Below, piece by piece: positions 20,801 through 36,388 of a stretch of 64,000 nucleotides of DNA. The position numbers and the translations under genes were made by a program. The notes under the pieces were generated by a model. The model did not search any database and was not told the origin of the DNA. It was given only the letters and a program-made list of their open reading frames with translations. The stretch comes from Hypericum androsaemum (Eukaryota > Streptophyta > Magnoliopsida > Malpighiales > Hypericaceae), in the NCBI GenBank assembly GCA_963995505.1, contig OZ023190.1, forward strand, positions 19,338,092-19,402,091. The letters are read 5' to 3'. Every line of letters starts with the position of its first letter. The stretch's first letter is position 1.

Positions 20801-21971
20801 GGGTTACGTTTAAAAAGGCTGCGAACACAAAGTTTGCAAATTGAATAGATCAATTTATGGCCTTAAGCAGTCGTCTAGACAGTGGTATATTCGCTTTCAT
20901 AATACGATCATGCAGCATGATTTTATAATGATAGATGAAGATCACTGCGTGTATGTTAAGCGATCAGGAAAGAAGTTTGTTATCATCACTTTGTATGTTG
21001 ATGACATACTTTTAGCTGGAAATGACATGGAATTTCTTGTCGAAATCAAAGATTGATTATCTTCTAACTTTGAAATGAAAGACATGGGTGAAGCAGATTA
21101 CATACTCGGAGTTAAAATTTTGAGAAATCGTTCGAAAAGAATAGTGTCTCTTTCACAAGAGACATATATTCGCAAAATAGTAGAACATTTCAATTGTGAT
21201 CACAGTAACCCAAAGTACGTCCCATTGGTAAAAGGTCATAATTTAGGTAAGGACATGTGCCAAAAAATAGCTAAACAACGTGAGGACATGGAGAAGATTC
21301 CTTATGCCAATGTAGTTGGATGCCTGATGTATGCAATGTTGTGTACTAAACCTGATATTTGCTATGCTGTTGGGATAGCAAGCAGATATCAGTCTGATCC
21401 AGGCAGTGCTCACTGGAAGGCTGTCAAAGGGATTTTGAAATATTTGAACACTACTGCAGAATAATCCTTGTGCTATCAAGGCCGTGACCTGATATTGAGT
21501 GGCTATACTGATGCTGATTGGGGAGGAGATGTGGATAAGAAAAAGTCTACATCTGGATTTGTTTTCTTGTTGAACAGAGGTGCTATCTCATGGAGCAGTA
21601 AGAAGCAAACATATGTATCCCTGTCAACAATGGAAGCAGAATATGTAGCTTCAGGTCATGCTGCACAAGAAGCGGTATGATTGAAGAGATTCTTAAGTCA
21701 TCTCTCCCTGATCAACTCGACGGAGTCCGTGAGTTTATTCTATGACAATCAGGCAGCTATAGCATATGCTAAGGATCCTAGATTCCATAGCAGAGCTAAG
21801 CATATAGATATTAAATTTTACTTTGTTAGAAATTTAATAAAATATAAAGAACTGTGTATGAAACATATATCTACACGAGATATGGCTGCAGATCCAATGA
21901 CTAAAGTATTACCTCGAGAAGTGTTCAAAAAACATGTTAAGTCACTGGGTTTACGACGGTTTTATTTGTAA
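17892..21971 (+). pseudogene. copia gag-pol polyprotein, many stops and a frameshift
   Basis: Gag starts at ATG 17892 with the UBN2-type stretch LNGENYENWSMKIQYVL. A stop (18118) and sequence loss damage it until about 18350. Then follow a zinc knuckle with its first Cys changed to Tyr (YFNCQQKGHFAKDC, about 18618), protease VIDSGATDHIA (about 18750), GAG-pre-integrase LWHSRLGHIGQDR, integrase VHSDICGPM with FIDDYTRY, RT with YVDDILLAG (about 20994), and RNase H with STMEAEYVASG and YDNQAAIAYAKDP. Stops interrupt at 19519, 20152, 20451, 20502, 20811, 21054, 21462 and 21678, with a frameshift between about 20150 and 20195. Several stops are TGA where the family has Trp. Confidence 0.9.
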
Positions 21972-22902
21972 TCCGATTAGTTAGAATAAAGGAGTTTTAT
22001 TCGGCAATATGAGTTATTTATAAAATATGTCGGACAGAGAAGTAGCCCACTCACACGGGTGTTTACCTCAGTGGGAGTCAAGAAGTTGATTCCTAGATGA
22101 GATAAGGCAGTTATTGGACATTCATAAGTGCATGTCCTATGACGGAATGCCGTCTTGCTCAAGAGCAAGTTTTCTTATGGGATGCAGGAATAAGTTGCTG
22201 CATTTGGATTTTCTACAATCCATATGATAAGATATAAGTGGAACTTATCATACTGTCTGTCCTATTAGCTTAGAGTTAAGCTAAGGTTGATACTCTAGTA
22301 TGGTGTTAAATGACATGTGTTCCTTTAAAAAGGAATATACACCGTAACACGTGATCAGTATCATGTGTGCTACTCGACCACTGGATGGGATGAAAATGTT
22401 GAGTGATTTCACAATCCCTGGCGTGAGACCAATTTTCGAGAACTGTGATTCCCGAAACCTACCCTTAAGATCCTAAACGTATTCTGAAGTATGATCCAGT
22501 GCTGCTAGCTTGGAAAGTTCATGAAAAGGTTATGGCATAGCGATTCGACCTGGCAGGGCTGACCAGAAAAGTAGGCTGTATCATTATGAAAAGAATATAG
22601 TTAAGGGAGAAGGAACTCTGTTCATCACATTCTGAGTTTCGTGGTTCAGGTGCACCAATTGTATTAAAAAGTACAATAGTGAACCTGAATATAATTGTTT
22701 GAAATTACTGACGTGAACAATGGAATGTGACATGAGTCCTGGGGTAATAGCATACATTATACAAGAAGGTTGTCGAGATGCTATTATTTAAGTAGCCTGA
22801 GTGTCCGTGCTCTTGAATTTGGCTTAACATACTCGACGTGTGCTGGTCGCACGAAATCCTTTAAAGAAATCTGATAACTGTTGATCAAGGTCAATAATAA
22901 TT
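21972..22902 (+). other. Long 3' untranslated region of copia element 2
   Basis: About 930 bp lie between the RNase H stop and the purine tract, with no ORF. Several copia lineages have a long 3' leader here, and nothing else is recognisable in it. Confidence 0.5.
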
Positions 22903-22912
22903 GAGTGGGAGA
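22903..22912 (+). other. Polypurine tract of copia element 2
   Basis: GAGTGGGAGA ends directly before the LTR start TGTTGGACC. Confidence 0.8.
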
Positions 22913-23516
22913 TGTTGGACCTTCGGCCCATCAGGCAATTATTATTGTGCCTGATTGGGCCCAGGCCCATTAGGCCCATAAGTTGGGTTGGATGAGCCGG
23001 TCAACCCGCGTTGACTGGCCCGATGCCACGTAGGTGCGACGTCAGCGTGACGTGGCGCTGACGCAGTTGCCGCCAAAGGTGGCGGCCCACGTGGCGGACA
23101 CGCGGTCCGAAGTGCCACGTGGTGGTCATGCGGTCCGAAGTGCCACGTGGCACGCCTCGTGGCGGGCATGCGTCCCAGTAGTACCACGTGGCGCATTCTG
23201 GTGAGCCGGATTTTCTTATAAAAGGGGAAATCTGACTGGACCAAATTGAAAGTTTTCCAATAACCACTCAATAAGAAAAGAAAAATTCTGGATTAGTTCC
23301 TGAATTTTGATCAGATTTTCTATAGAAGAAATCTCGTGAAAATCAATTACGAATTCGTTTAAACGTGATCGTAATTCGACTAGCACGAAGACATTGTGGA
23401 CCCGAACCTGTGGACCTCTTACTTCAACAAGTAAGTAATTTATTATTAACGAATTAGTTTGTTAATTATCTGGCTTTAATACGTAATTACTCGTTAATTA
23501 CGCGTTGAAACCTTCA
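22913..23516 (+). repeat. 3' LTR of copia element 2
   Basis: It starts TGTTGGACCTTCGGCCCAT. Four CACGTG hexamers lie at 23088, 23116, 23144 and 23185, followed by a good TATA box TATAAAA at 23217-23223, the expected U3-to-R layout. The right end at 23516 (...CCTTCA) is inferred from a possible target duplication and could be off by tens of bases. Confidence 0.65.
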
Positions 23517-23521
23517 CTCTG

Positions 23522-24180
23522 GTTCAAATTCAATCTCATGGGAAACGAAGCCGCCACAGGAGGGATCCATTCCGTCAAAAGTATCTGCAAAAATAGATTC
23601 CTCTCACTTTCACACAAAAAAAAAGAAAGAAAAGAAAATAGAATCCTCGTAATTCAAGCAAAATTCACGATCACCCCATCCTTTCTTCGTGGATTAATTT
23701 CAAAGATGCCAGGGGGAGGAAGAAATACCTTTCCCTGTTTTTTTTTCTTGTTTCGATCGGAAAACATTTTTCATGCCCCTGAACGCCGTAAGAGTAACAA
23801 TTAACTACAACTTAAAAATATCTAGCCAACCCTTTTCCGCCGAAAACGATGCGATATTTCGATAACGACGTATCCGCCGAAAATGCCAAGAAAAAGACAA
23901 ACAATATGAAAGTGATTAAAAAGATGAATTATTGAATTAGATGCTTTTGGAAGCGACGCTAAATGGTTTTTTATTGCATTATATAAAATTTAAATTAAAT
24001 ATATTTGTTATATAATAATATTACATATTTACGTCATGTATCCCAATACATTTAAGCCTATTCCTAATCAGAATAATACACTAAAATAAAACGAACTTGG
24101 GTAATAATTTGTTATCTTTTGCATCATTTACACGTAATAACAAAGTATAAATTCGTTACCCAACACATTTAATTAGTGTT
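23522..24180. other. Spacer without recognised genes
   Basis: AT-rich DNA with short A and T runs and no coherent ORF. Confidence 0.4.
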
Positions 24181-25015
24181 CGAGCTCTCGTCACAAACTT
24201 GTCTTAGTTTTTGGGGAAATTACCTAATTCTCGTGGACTCAAACAACGCAACAGAAAATACATACGAACAAATTACGATAACTACAAGAAACACAACGTA
24301 CAAGCACAAAGAAAGCACAATGAATGACACAAAAATTTGGTTACTCGGTTCGATCCACAACGATCGACGTCCGGGGGCTTCTAAACCAGGAGAGATTCCA
24401 CTATATCACGCTCGAGCTTCACTCGCTCTCACAACAATGGATGCCTTCACTCGGCTCACTCTCTCCTCCTCTTCTCACCATACGCTACCCACACTATTGA
24501 GAGTTCTATTGTTTGTCGGAGGTAGTGTACTTGATTAGGATCATGTAAAGTCGAGGCAAGAGTTTGACTCTTTCTCCGTAAGACGAGATTGTCCCGTATT
24601 CAGTACTTACGGGCTACGGCAATCGTCCCCAAAATACAACGACTAGTTGCTTCCAAGATCGTAGCATAACGATTCTCGAAGCTTTAGCGAACTGCACGCT
24701 CGTTCGCATTCCTTGTGACCCTTCTGGAGTTTTCTAAAAATTTCAAAACTTTAAGGCTCCTTGCGACGATGCGCAGTGCCAAGTGCGCCACAAAGCGCCC
24801 ATTGCGAGCTGCGTCTAATACGCCATGTGCACACGCACGTGCGCGTGCTCGTGCTCGTGCTCGGATGGTGGTCAACTCATTTTCTAGCTAACAAGGAGAA
24901 TCTCCTTATAAACTATGAAAAGTTTGTGTCATTTTCCAATGTGGGATTGACTTGTTTCCAACTTTGGGCCTTCCCACATTTAGACTTTTTGCTTTAATTA
25001 GCATTTATTCCAACA
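24181..25015. mobile_element. Unclassified LTR-like repeat debris
   Basis: The sequence contains ACTCGGTTCGATCCACAACG followed by CGACGTCCGGGGGC, and later TTTTCCAATGTGGGATTGAC. Both are strings I know from plant LTR retroelements and their relics. It ends TTATTCCAACA at 25015, which reads TGTTGGAATAA on the minus strand, an LTR-type terminus. No protein domains are present and orientation is unclear. Confidence 0.4.
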
Positions 25016-25070
25016 AGCTCTCACTCTTGGCAAAATCCTAGGCTTGGACTCTACCCACTCTTCAGACAAA

Positions 25071-25576
25071 CTCTCCTTCACTCGGAGAGCACCACCTCCT
25101 TCACTCAGAGTGGCTAACCCTTCTTCTTGGCAAGATCCTTCACTCGGGCTCTACCCACACGTCGAACAACTCTCCTTCTCTCGGAGAGCACCAGCTCCTT
25201 CACTTGGGGTGGCTAACTCTTCTTCTTGGGTTTGCCCTTCACTTGGAGTTTTTCTTCTCCTCCTCCTTCACTTGGAGGCAACCCTTCTTCTTGGGTCTTC
25301 TTCTTCTCCTCCTTCACTTGGAGATCTTCTTCCTCTTCTCCATCTCCTTCACTTGGAGGCAACTCTTCACTTGGGTTGGGCAATTTTAGAGCACATGGGC
25401 CACTCTCCTCCACTTGGAGAGTATCTCCTCTTTTCGTCTTCTCTCTTTGCCATGAACAACCCTCCTTCACTTGGAGGGTTGGAAGACCCTTTCTCTAGGG
25501 GTTCACCCGAATCTTCTTCTTCTTCTCCTCCTTCACTAGGAGGAGTGGGCACTTGGCCTCTCCTTCACTTTGAGAG
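25071..25576. repeat. Series of stem-loop-forming repeats with TTCACT loop
   Basis: Nine imperfect repeats each form a short hairpin: 25071-25089, 25170-25188, 25262-25278, 25309-25323, 25344-25358, 25403-25421, 25460-25478, 25525-25545 and 25558-25576. The loop is almost always TTCACT plus one base. The stems differ but stay complementary: CTCTCC/GGAGAG, CCTCC/GGAGG, CCCTCC/GGAGGG, CTCCTCC/GGAGGAG. The open frames through this region are low-complexity by-products. The function is unknown, and it probably belongs to the repeat debris on either side. Confidence 0.7.
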
Positions 25577-25739
25577 CCTTTCTTCTTCCTCCCTCTTCTC
25601 TCTTTCTCTTTGGAGAAGTGGGCAACACTTTGCCTATCATTCTTGGAGGCTAACAATGAGTATTTATAGAGTCCACAACCTAGAAAACTATTTGGAGTCA
25701 GGAGGGACATTTTGGTCCACCAAAATACCAATTTTCTAG

Positions 25740-26110
25740 GCTATCTGGCGGGCGCCAGAATTCGGACAGGCGTTGGGGCAGGCGGGCGCTAGCCTTCACA
25801 CGGCTGGCCATTGGCGGGCGCCAGGCCCGCTGCAGCTCTTGAATCCGCTTCGTCTCGCCTTCGCTTCTCGACCCGATCGTCACCCCGATCAATCTCAAAG
25901 CTCTTCACTCGAGCCACACGACACTCGAATGTCCTCAACGTCTTCACTCGACTCTTGACTCGATTGATTCTGCGAGCGTCCCTGGACTCCGAACCTAATC
26001 GATCAACTCTCGGACCATCCTCACGGCTCTTCACTCGAACCACCCGAATACTTCACTCGTACTCATGCTCTATACCCAACACCCAAAATAACTAACCTAC
26101 CAAAAATAAA
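25740..26110. other. GC-rich repeat-like segment
   Basis: GGCGGGCGCCAG occurs twice (25747 and 25813), and ACTCGA recurs many times in 25900-26060. Nothing coding is convincing; it is probably part of the same retroelement debris. Confidence 0.35.
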
Positions 26111-26571
26111 TAAAAGATAAAACATCAATAAATAACGTTCCGTTTCTTCCTAAAGAAGGCAAAGAAAAGAAGAGAGGCAATGGTAATTAAGCATCTCATT
26201 AATCAATACAGAGTAATTACTATTTTTTAGCTTGCAGTAAACTGGATATGTCTAAGAGTGGTTGCCAATCAAATTAATGGCTTCTCCTTAAGAGGAATAA
26301 TCTTTATGATTCTTATTAAACACAAACTGGGTTGCGCCTTTTTTTGGGTAGTAATTTATTACGCATTTAACGGAGGAGGCTTCCGTATCCAAATCAATAC
26401 AGTATTATTATTCTAAACTTTTTTAAAAGTATAAAAAATATAAACCCAACAATTTTGAAAGGTAAACAAGAAGTTTGAACTCTCTACTTCCGTCAAATTC
26501 TCAAACACCTATGTCATTAGGCTAAATGGCCTTTGGGATTTGAAAAAAAATATTATAAAGAAATATTACAT
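26111..26571. other. Spacer without recognised genes
   Basis: AT-rich DNA. Nothing recognised. Confidence 0.4.
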
Positions 26572-26580
26572 GTGGTTTTG

Positions 26581-27039
26581 GGATTTGGATTGGGTACGGA
26601 ATGAAGAAATCATTTCGAATGGTTTGGAGTGAAGGGAGGACTGCGCTGGCAAGTACAGTTATGTGATACTGACCGCGCTGGCAAGCACAGTTATGCGATA
26701 CTGACATGCACAGTTATGTGATACTGGCATTCGCAGTTATGTGATAATAGCATGTGTATTTGTGACAACGGCATGTCCCGTTTATGATAATGGCGTGCAT
26801 AGTTTTCTTCATTTTGGTCCACGTGTTTTAGCATTTTTGCTAAAAAATCATACTGACATGCGCAGTTATGTGATACTGGCATGCACTGTTATGTGATACT
26901 GGCATTTGTTTCAGGCCTGCATTTGTGCGTGGCTTTTTTTATTTTGATTTCCGTATTTTTGTATTTTTGCAAAAAAAACCCTACGTATCTTCATTTCGAA
27001 CAGTTAGAAATTTGGGCATTCTGTACCCAATCCATACCC
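26581..27039 (-). mobile_element. MITE copy 3 (Mutator-like), inverted, in the hexokinase promoter
   Basis: This is an inverted relative of the copies at 7.2-8.4 kb. The left end GGATTTGGATTGGGTACGGA and the right end GTACCCAATCCATACCC form the terminal inverted repeats. Flanks GTGGTTTTG (26572-26580) and GTGACTTTG (27040-27048) agree at 7 of 9 positions. The interior contains CAGTTATGTGATACTG units, the complement of the 23-bp repeat. It ends about 75 bp before the hexokinase TATA box. Confidence 0.7.
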
Positions 27040-27113
27040 GTGACTTTGAAGAAAAATAAATAAAGATATAAAGAAAAAACGAAAAGACAAAGTGAAAAAT
27101 GGGATCTGGATAT

Positions 27114-27122
27114 TATATAAAG
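27114..27122 (+). promoter_or_regulatory. Putative TATA box of the hexokinase gene
   Basis: TATATAAAG lies 233 bp upstream of the hexokinase ATG and is followed by a CT-rich leader (about 27179-27255), a common layout for plant genes. Confidence 0.6.
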
Positions 27123-27346
27123 CCCAGATAAAAAATCCACGCATAAAGAGGAGCGACTCGAAAGTATTGCATCCATTGTCTCTCTCTCTCCCCCCACTCT
27201 CCCCCTTTCAGTTCCCAAGAAATATCAAATACCCGCCCCCGCTCTCTCTCTCTAAAAACCGGAAGCCACCGAGGAATAAAAATCCAGTCTTTATTGGTAA
27301 TAACCCAAAAGTACAAGCAACTTATCGAATAAAGGAGCTGCCTTTG

Positions 27347-31444
<4,098 letters not shown>

Positions 31445-33206
31445 TCACACACTGCCTGAGATAAAAGATTACAAGAGCTTCAATTTTTTGTATACTAAAT
31501 TGTCTTGTGTTCCCTGTAGTGAGTTATGCAAGAGCTAGGCAAGGCTCCTTGTAGGAAATAAAGTTTATAATGGGTGAAGGAAATATGCTTTAATGATACT
31601 TTCATTCCTAGTCTCATTTTTCGTGTTCCACTGTGCTTTAGAATAAAGGAATGGGAGAGATGTAAACTGTTTTATCCTCAAGAGGAACATGACGTTTCCT
31701 CTCTTCTCAGCTTGATTGCCTGCAGGTCTGTTGGATGGAGATATTTTTTTTATACGAAACACAAGCCCGAGTATATCGGAAGAAACAACCTACCCATAAT
31801 CTCAAACTCCTACCAAGAGGGTCGTACAATACCTCATCCTAATGACTTCTACTATTACTAGCCTCAGAAAAGGAATCCTCTCTCGAGGTTGAGGTTGCGG
31901 CTAGGGATCCCAGTAAGTAAGTCGGAGAATAAGCATATACATGGGCCCATATGGGCTTTGTTGATATCTGTGTTGGGCTTTTTTGTTTCTACCCCGTCAT
32001 CCAGCCAGTAAACGCAATTCCCTCCAAAAGATTCGCGCCTTTTCCTCTAATAATAAATGTCCAAAATTGACCATATTATAAAGTTTAAATCAAAAGCATA
32101 ATATGATTATCTCACACACACACATAATGCACTTGTGAGATGGTCAAATAAGAAGTGGAGGAGAGTGGCAGGTGAGAGAATAGACTGTGTTTGAGAATGG
32201 TGGGTGGGTTCTCGAAAATAAACATTAAAATACAACATCATGTAATGAAAGTAAGCAGGCATAGACTTCCAGACAGCTGGCAATCCATGTGAAAGTGAAA
32301 CCTTAATTTTACGTATGCCACCTGGCATGGCACATTTCTCAGGTAGATTGTCTGTTTTTTTTACATTAAATGTTTATTCATTTATCTGTTGGGTTACGTA
32401 CCAGTCAAGGATGGAGCAAGGGACCAATGATGAATCGAATCGAATCAAATCAAAACACTCAGTCACTCCCTACCTCCAGGGTCCAGCCAGCCAGCCATTC
32501 AGCGGTGTGGTCATTCTAATTTGAGAGAGAGAGCCGAAGATGTTGTATGGGTGGAATAAGCATATACCTCTCTTAGTCAACGGCCCTTCCCTTCCCTTCC
32601 CTTCCCTCCCCTCCCCTTCCCTTTCCCAACGCGCGCGATCTACCTCTCTTCTCATCTCCACAGAATAATTAGTTAGACTCTGTAATCAATTAATTTCGTT
32701 AATAATAATAATTACTATTATTATACAATTGCAAATGCGGCTGCTACTTGTCCCTAATCTGAAACCACCCATCCCATCACCGGATCAACTCCACCTTCTC
32801 TCTCTTGTCTTGTCTTTGTCTTTTGTATATATTAAGAGAAGAGAGCCAACATCCTCCCCCCCTGTACTGTAGTGATTATTATTATTATTTGAATTATTGG
32901 GATTGAAACCTCCCCTCCCCTCCCCTCCCCTGGTCTGGTCTGGTGTGGTGTGGTGTGGTGTGGTGTTTCTCTTCCATTATCCACTGGTCCCTCGGAAGAG
33001 AAACTCCGCGTTAGCTCTCTTTCGCTTTTGGGTTTAGAGTCTCTCCTTCTCTTTTCCCCAAGCCGGAGAGACGGAGGAGTGGGAAGGAACAAACAAAACA
33101 AAAAATAACTTCTTCTTTTTTCTTTTGTATATTTATTTATATATACATATTTAATACATTGTATTAGAGAGAGGGAGGGAGTGGGGATATCATTCATATA
33201 GGGAAA
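31445..33206. other. Intergenic region and GCS 5' leader
   Basis: It contains the hexokinase 3' flank, a pyrimidine tract of CCCTT units (32581-32630), TGGTG repeats (32937-32967) and TATATA-type elements near 32826 and 33128. The pyrimidine-rich part from about 32790 probably includes the promoter and leader of the next gene. No other gene is seen. Confidence 0.5.
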
Positions 33207-36200
33207 ATGTCGGGAATGGAGACGGTTGATTGGTTCCTCTTCTCCCTAAGTAAAGCCTTCTCCACCCCCCTCGCTGTCGGCTTCCAGATCCAGGTTCCTT
33301 CCTTTCCTCCTCCTCCTTTCTCAAAGTTTTTGCCTTTTTTTTTAATATATATATTTAATTGTTGTGCTATTTCCTTTTGGGGAGGCCTCATGGTTGGTTA
33401 ATTTAGATCAGGCGTAGGTAGGTAGGTAATTCAGATATAGATATAGATTAGGTAATTGAGGTTGTTAATATAACACACTAACACTAACAATTTCTGTTGC
33501 TTGTGTATTATTGTGTTGGTGGTAGGGATGTTGTATCTGTTTAATTCTGGCTCTAGGGTGGGCACTTGCTGCGCGTGTCAGGTATGTATGTATGTATGTA
33601 TGTTCTAAATTATAAATGCATTTATTAACTCCTCTAGTGTTAGTGTTAGTGTTAGTGTTAGTGTTGGTGTTGGTGTGTTCTAGTCTTCTCCATCATTTTG
33701 AGGATTGATTGATTATACATACTATCCGACAGGAACAAAGAGATCAAACAAATGAAAGCCAGCATGCGAGCTGGAAACAGCTTTGCATTTCTGTCTCATG
33801 ATATCAACGAGCTCCAGCACTCCCGTCAGGTCAATCTTCCTAGAGTCACCGTCATTATGCCCTTGAAGGGGTTCGGAGAGCATAATCTACACAACTGGAG
33901 AACTCAGGTTACTATCTCTCTCTCTTTTTTTTCTCTTTTTCCTTCTCATTTTTTTCTTATTGCATTGCTTGCTTGCAGATAACGTCTCTTTATGGAGGCC
34001 ATGTTGAGTTTCTTTTTGTGGTGGAGAGCACAGAAGACCCTGCTTATACTGCTGTTTCCCGCCTGATATCCGACTTTAAGGTGCTTCTTTCTTTCTTTCT
34101 TTCTTTCTCCTGCACAGATGCAAGACTTTTCTTATTTTTAAGTGCAGAAAACTCAAGAAGACAGGGTCGCAACTTATGCACGTGATGATAAGAATCTTGT
34201 CGAACTTAAAGCTGCACTTTCTATAATAAAAAAAATGAGTATGTCACAGCGGAGACTCGTTGGATCATTTTTCGTTTGTCCTTATGATTCTTTCGTTGCA
34301 GGATGATCTTGAAGCTAGAATTATCGTAGCTGGTTTGTCAACAACTTGTAGTCAGAAAATTCACAATCAGTTGGTAGGTATCAGGAGGCTTACAAGTTTC
34401 TCAACTGACAGTGTGGGATACTTTCCGACTGACTAATCCTTGTTCTATATTTGTACACACTTTTAAAAAAAAGATTGGAGCAGAACAAATGCATAAAGGC
34501 AGCAAGTACATATTGTTTTTGGATGACGATGTGAGGCTTCATCCTGGAACAATCGGCGGTCTCACCGCCGAGATGGAAAAGAACCCCGAGGTATTGAAAC
34601 TCGTTTCTTGACTTATCCATTGGTCAAAATTTCTCTTTTTGTGTTGAACCATTCTTCCATAATGTTGTGCAGATATTTATTCAAACTGGATACCCTCTCG
34701 ATCTTCCCTCTGGAAGCTTAGGAAGTTACTGCATATATGAATATCACATGCCGTGTTCGATGGGGTTTGCAACTGGGGGAAAGACCTTCTTCCTTTGGGG
34801 CGGGTGCATGATGGCAAGTGGCTATGGCACTTCTCTTTTTTCTTAAAGCTTCATATGATCATCACTCCATTTGTTCCATTATTTACTTTTGTGATATGTT
34901 TCATTTGCTTTCAGATGCATGCTGATGATTTCAGATATGACCGCTATGGTGTGGTGTCGGGACTTCGAGATGGCGGATACTCGGACGACATGACTCTTGC
35001 AGCATTAGCTGGTAACAACAGTCCGCAGCTGTTCTACTAATGTGGATACATTTATTTAATCTACATTTTTAGATTATTGACTTGTACACCATTTTCTTAG
35101 GGGATCACAAAAGGCTAATTACATCACCTCCGTTTGCTGTTTTCCCTCATCCGCTTGCCAGTGACCTCAGTTTTTCAAGGTCTGCCATTTATTTTTAAAA
35201 TTTATGCTTCAAAAAAGTTGTATGCTTCTCCCACCCCACATTTGGCCAATGGGCTTGTTCCAGGTACTGGAATTACTTGAGGAAGCAAACATTTGTTCTG
35301 GAATCATACATATCCAAGGTCAATATGATCATGAACCGTGCATTATTCTCTGTGCACTGCTATTTATCATGGGGGTTTGTGGCACCGTATGCTATGTCTA
35401 CAATCCACATTCTAGCGGCACTGAGAATCTATATCAGAGGGTATGCAACCGAGGAAACAACATTCGTTTCTAATGGTGAGTTTACTATGCCTGTCCGGAA
35501 AGATTATGTTGCTAGATATAACTATTCTCGTGTTTCTTTTGGATAGCAAGTGACTGCAGACAAATAAATTCAACCAAGCTGCAATAAAAAGATGTAGCCA
35601 AGTCTACAAACAGAGAGATGTAGCCAAGTCTGCTCATTTGTGCTGATTAAAATCCTTGTCCACAGGGCTGTTACTTGTCACTTGCCTTGCCGTATGTACA
35701 TTTTTGGAGCTTTTCTCAATGTGGAACTTGACGAGGGTAGAAGTCCATCTATGCAATTTACTGTCACCCGAGGCATCCCCGCTATCTCTTGCGTCTTATA
35801 ACTGGGTTATGGTGAGTACTTCTAGTTCTAGCTGATCTTTTACACTTGTACTTGTTTTCTTTCACTTGCTTCCTGCATCGCTGGTTCAAAATTCTGCAGC
35901 ATCCTTCCTCGGGTGAGACAATCTTGCTGATATAAGAATTTGAGCAGGTATTTGCTGCAATGCTGGTGGATAACTTCTTATATCCGATATCCGCTTTCCG
36001 TTCACACTTCTCCAAGTCCATCAATTGGTCCGGTATTCGATACTACTTGAAGGATGGGAAGATCAGCATGGTACCCCTTTTCTCCTGTACTGCTATTATT
36101 ATTACTACTAAAGAGTAGAGTTCTTTTGCGTTACTGCATTGTGTTGAAATTTGACTTAATATGTAAGCAGAATACTTGCTTTAGAAACAAACTAATGGTC

Positions 36201-36388
36201 TCCGCGAAATGTTTGTTTCCTAATCCTGAGTGCAGATTGAAAGAAGCAAGGATATGGGTCCGATTATCACGGATTTGGGAGGGAAGAATCTCACCAGGAG
36301 GAGGGGACTTCCTCCAAAGATGTCATTAGTTGGCTCTCTACTGAGAAGTTTGTCCCAATGGAGACAACCTAAGAAGTTTGACATCTAG
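33207..36388 (+). CDS. GCS: Ceramide glucosyltransferase (13 exons, 519 aa)
   Basis: Transfers glucose from UDP-glucose (or a sterol glucoside, as proposed in plants) to ceramide, giving glucosylceramide at the ER/Golgi. Exons: 33207-33293, 33526-33581, 33733-33907, 33979-34080, 34302-34373, 34474-34590, 34673-34813, 34915-35011, 35101-35179, 35264-35475, 35666-35811, 35948-36070, 36236-36388. The 1560 bases close in frame. There is an N-terminal membrane helix (about 30-48). The GT21 features are VTVIMPLKGFGEHN, the D2 motif FLDDDVRLHPG (D181-D183), the D3 motif GYSDDMTLAALAG (D274-D275), and RYWNYLRKQ (about 309-317) in the place of the (Q/R)XXRW box. C-terminal hydrophobic segments follow. 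It ends QPKKFDI, like other plant GCS. Intron 7 uses a GC donor. Confidence 0.95.
34814..34914 (+). other. GC-AG intron of the GCS gene
   Basis: The donor is ATG|GCAAGTGG and the acceptor TTTCAG|ATGCAT. The flanking exons encode WGGCMM and MHADDF, contiguous in plant GCS proteins. The only nearby GT (34804) would break the frame. Confidence 0.85.

Larger units (their letters stand above)
15748..23516 (+). mobile_element. Second Ty1/copia retrotransposon, old and mosaic
   Basis: A copia gag-pol relic (17892-21971) lies between two TGTTGGAyCTT-starting LTR sequences. A purine tract GAGTGGGAGA ends directly at the 3' LTR (22913). The left LTR starts at 15748 after GTCTG (15743-15747). CTCTG at 23517-23521 is a possible 5-bp target duplication with one mismatch, which would put the 3' end at 23516. 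The LTRs match only over 15748-16027 against 22913-23171. No initiator-tRNA-type primer-binding site is visible. Confidence 0.75.

Noticed and set aside
24341..24380. tRNA-like string GGTTCGATCC
   Set aside because: No acceptor or anticodon arms can be folded around it; the string is common in plant LTR repeats.
25044..25739. 231-codon ORF of Ser/Leu/Pro-rich repeats
   Set aside because: It follows from the repeat composition; several overlapping frames on both strands are equally open, as expected for repeats without coding constraint.
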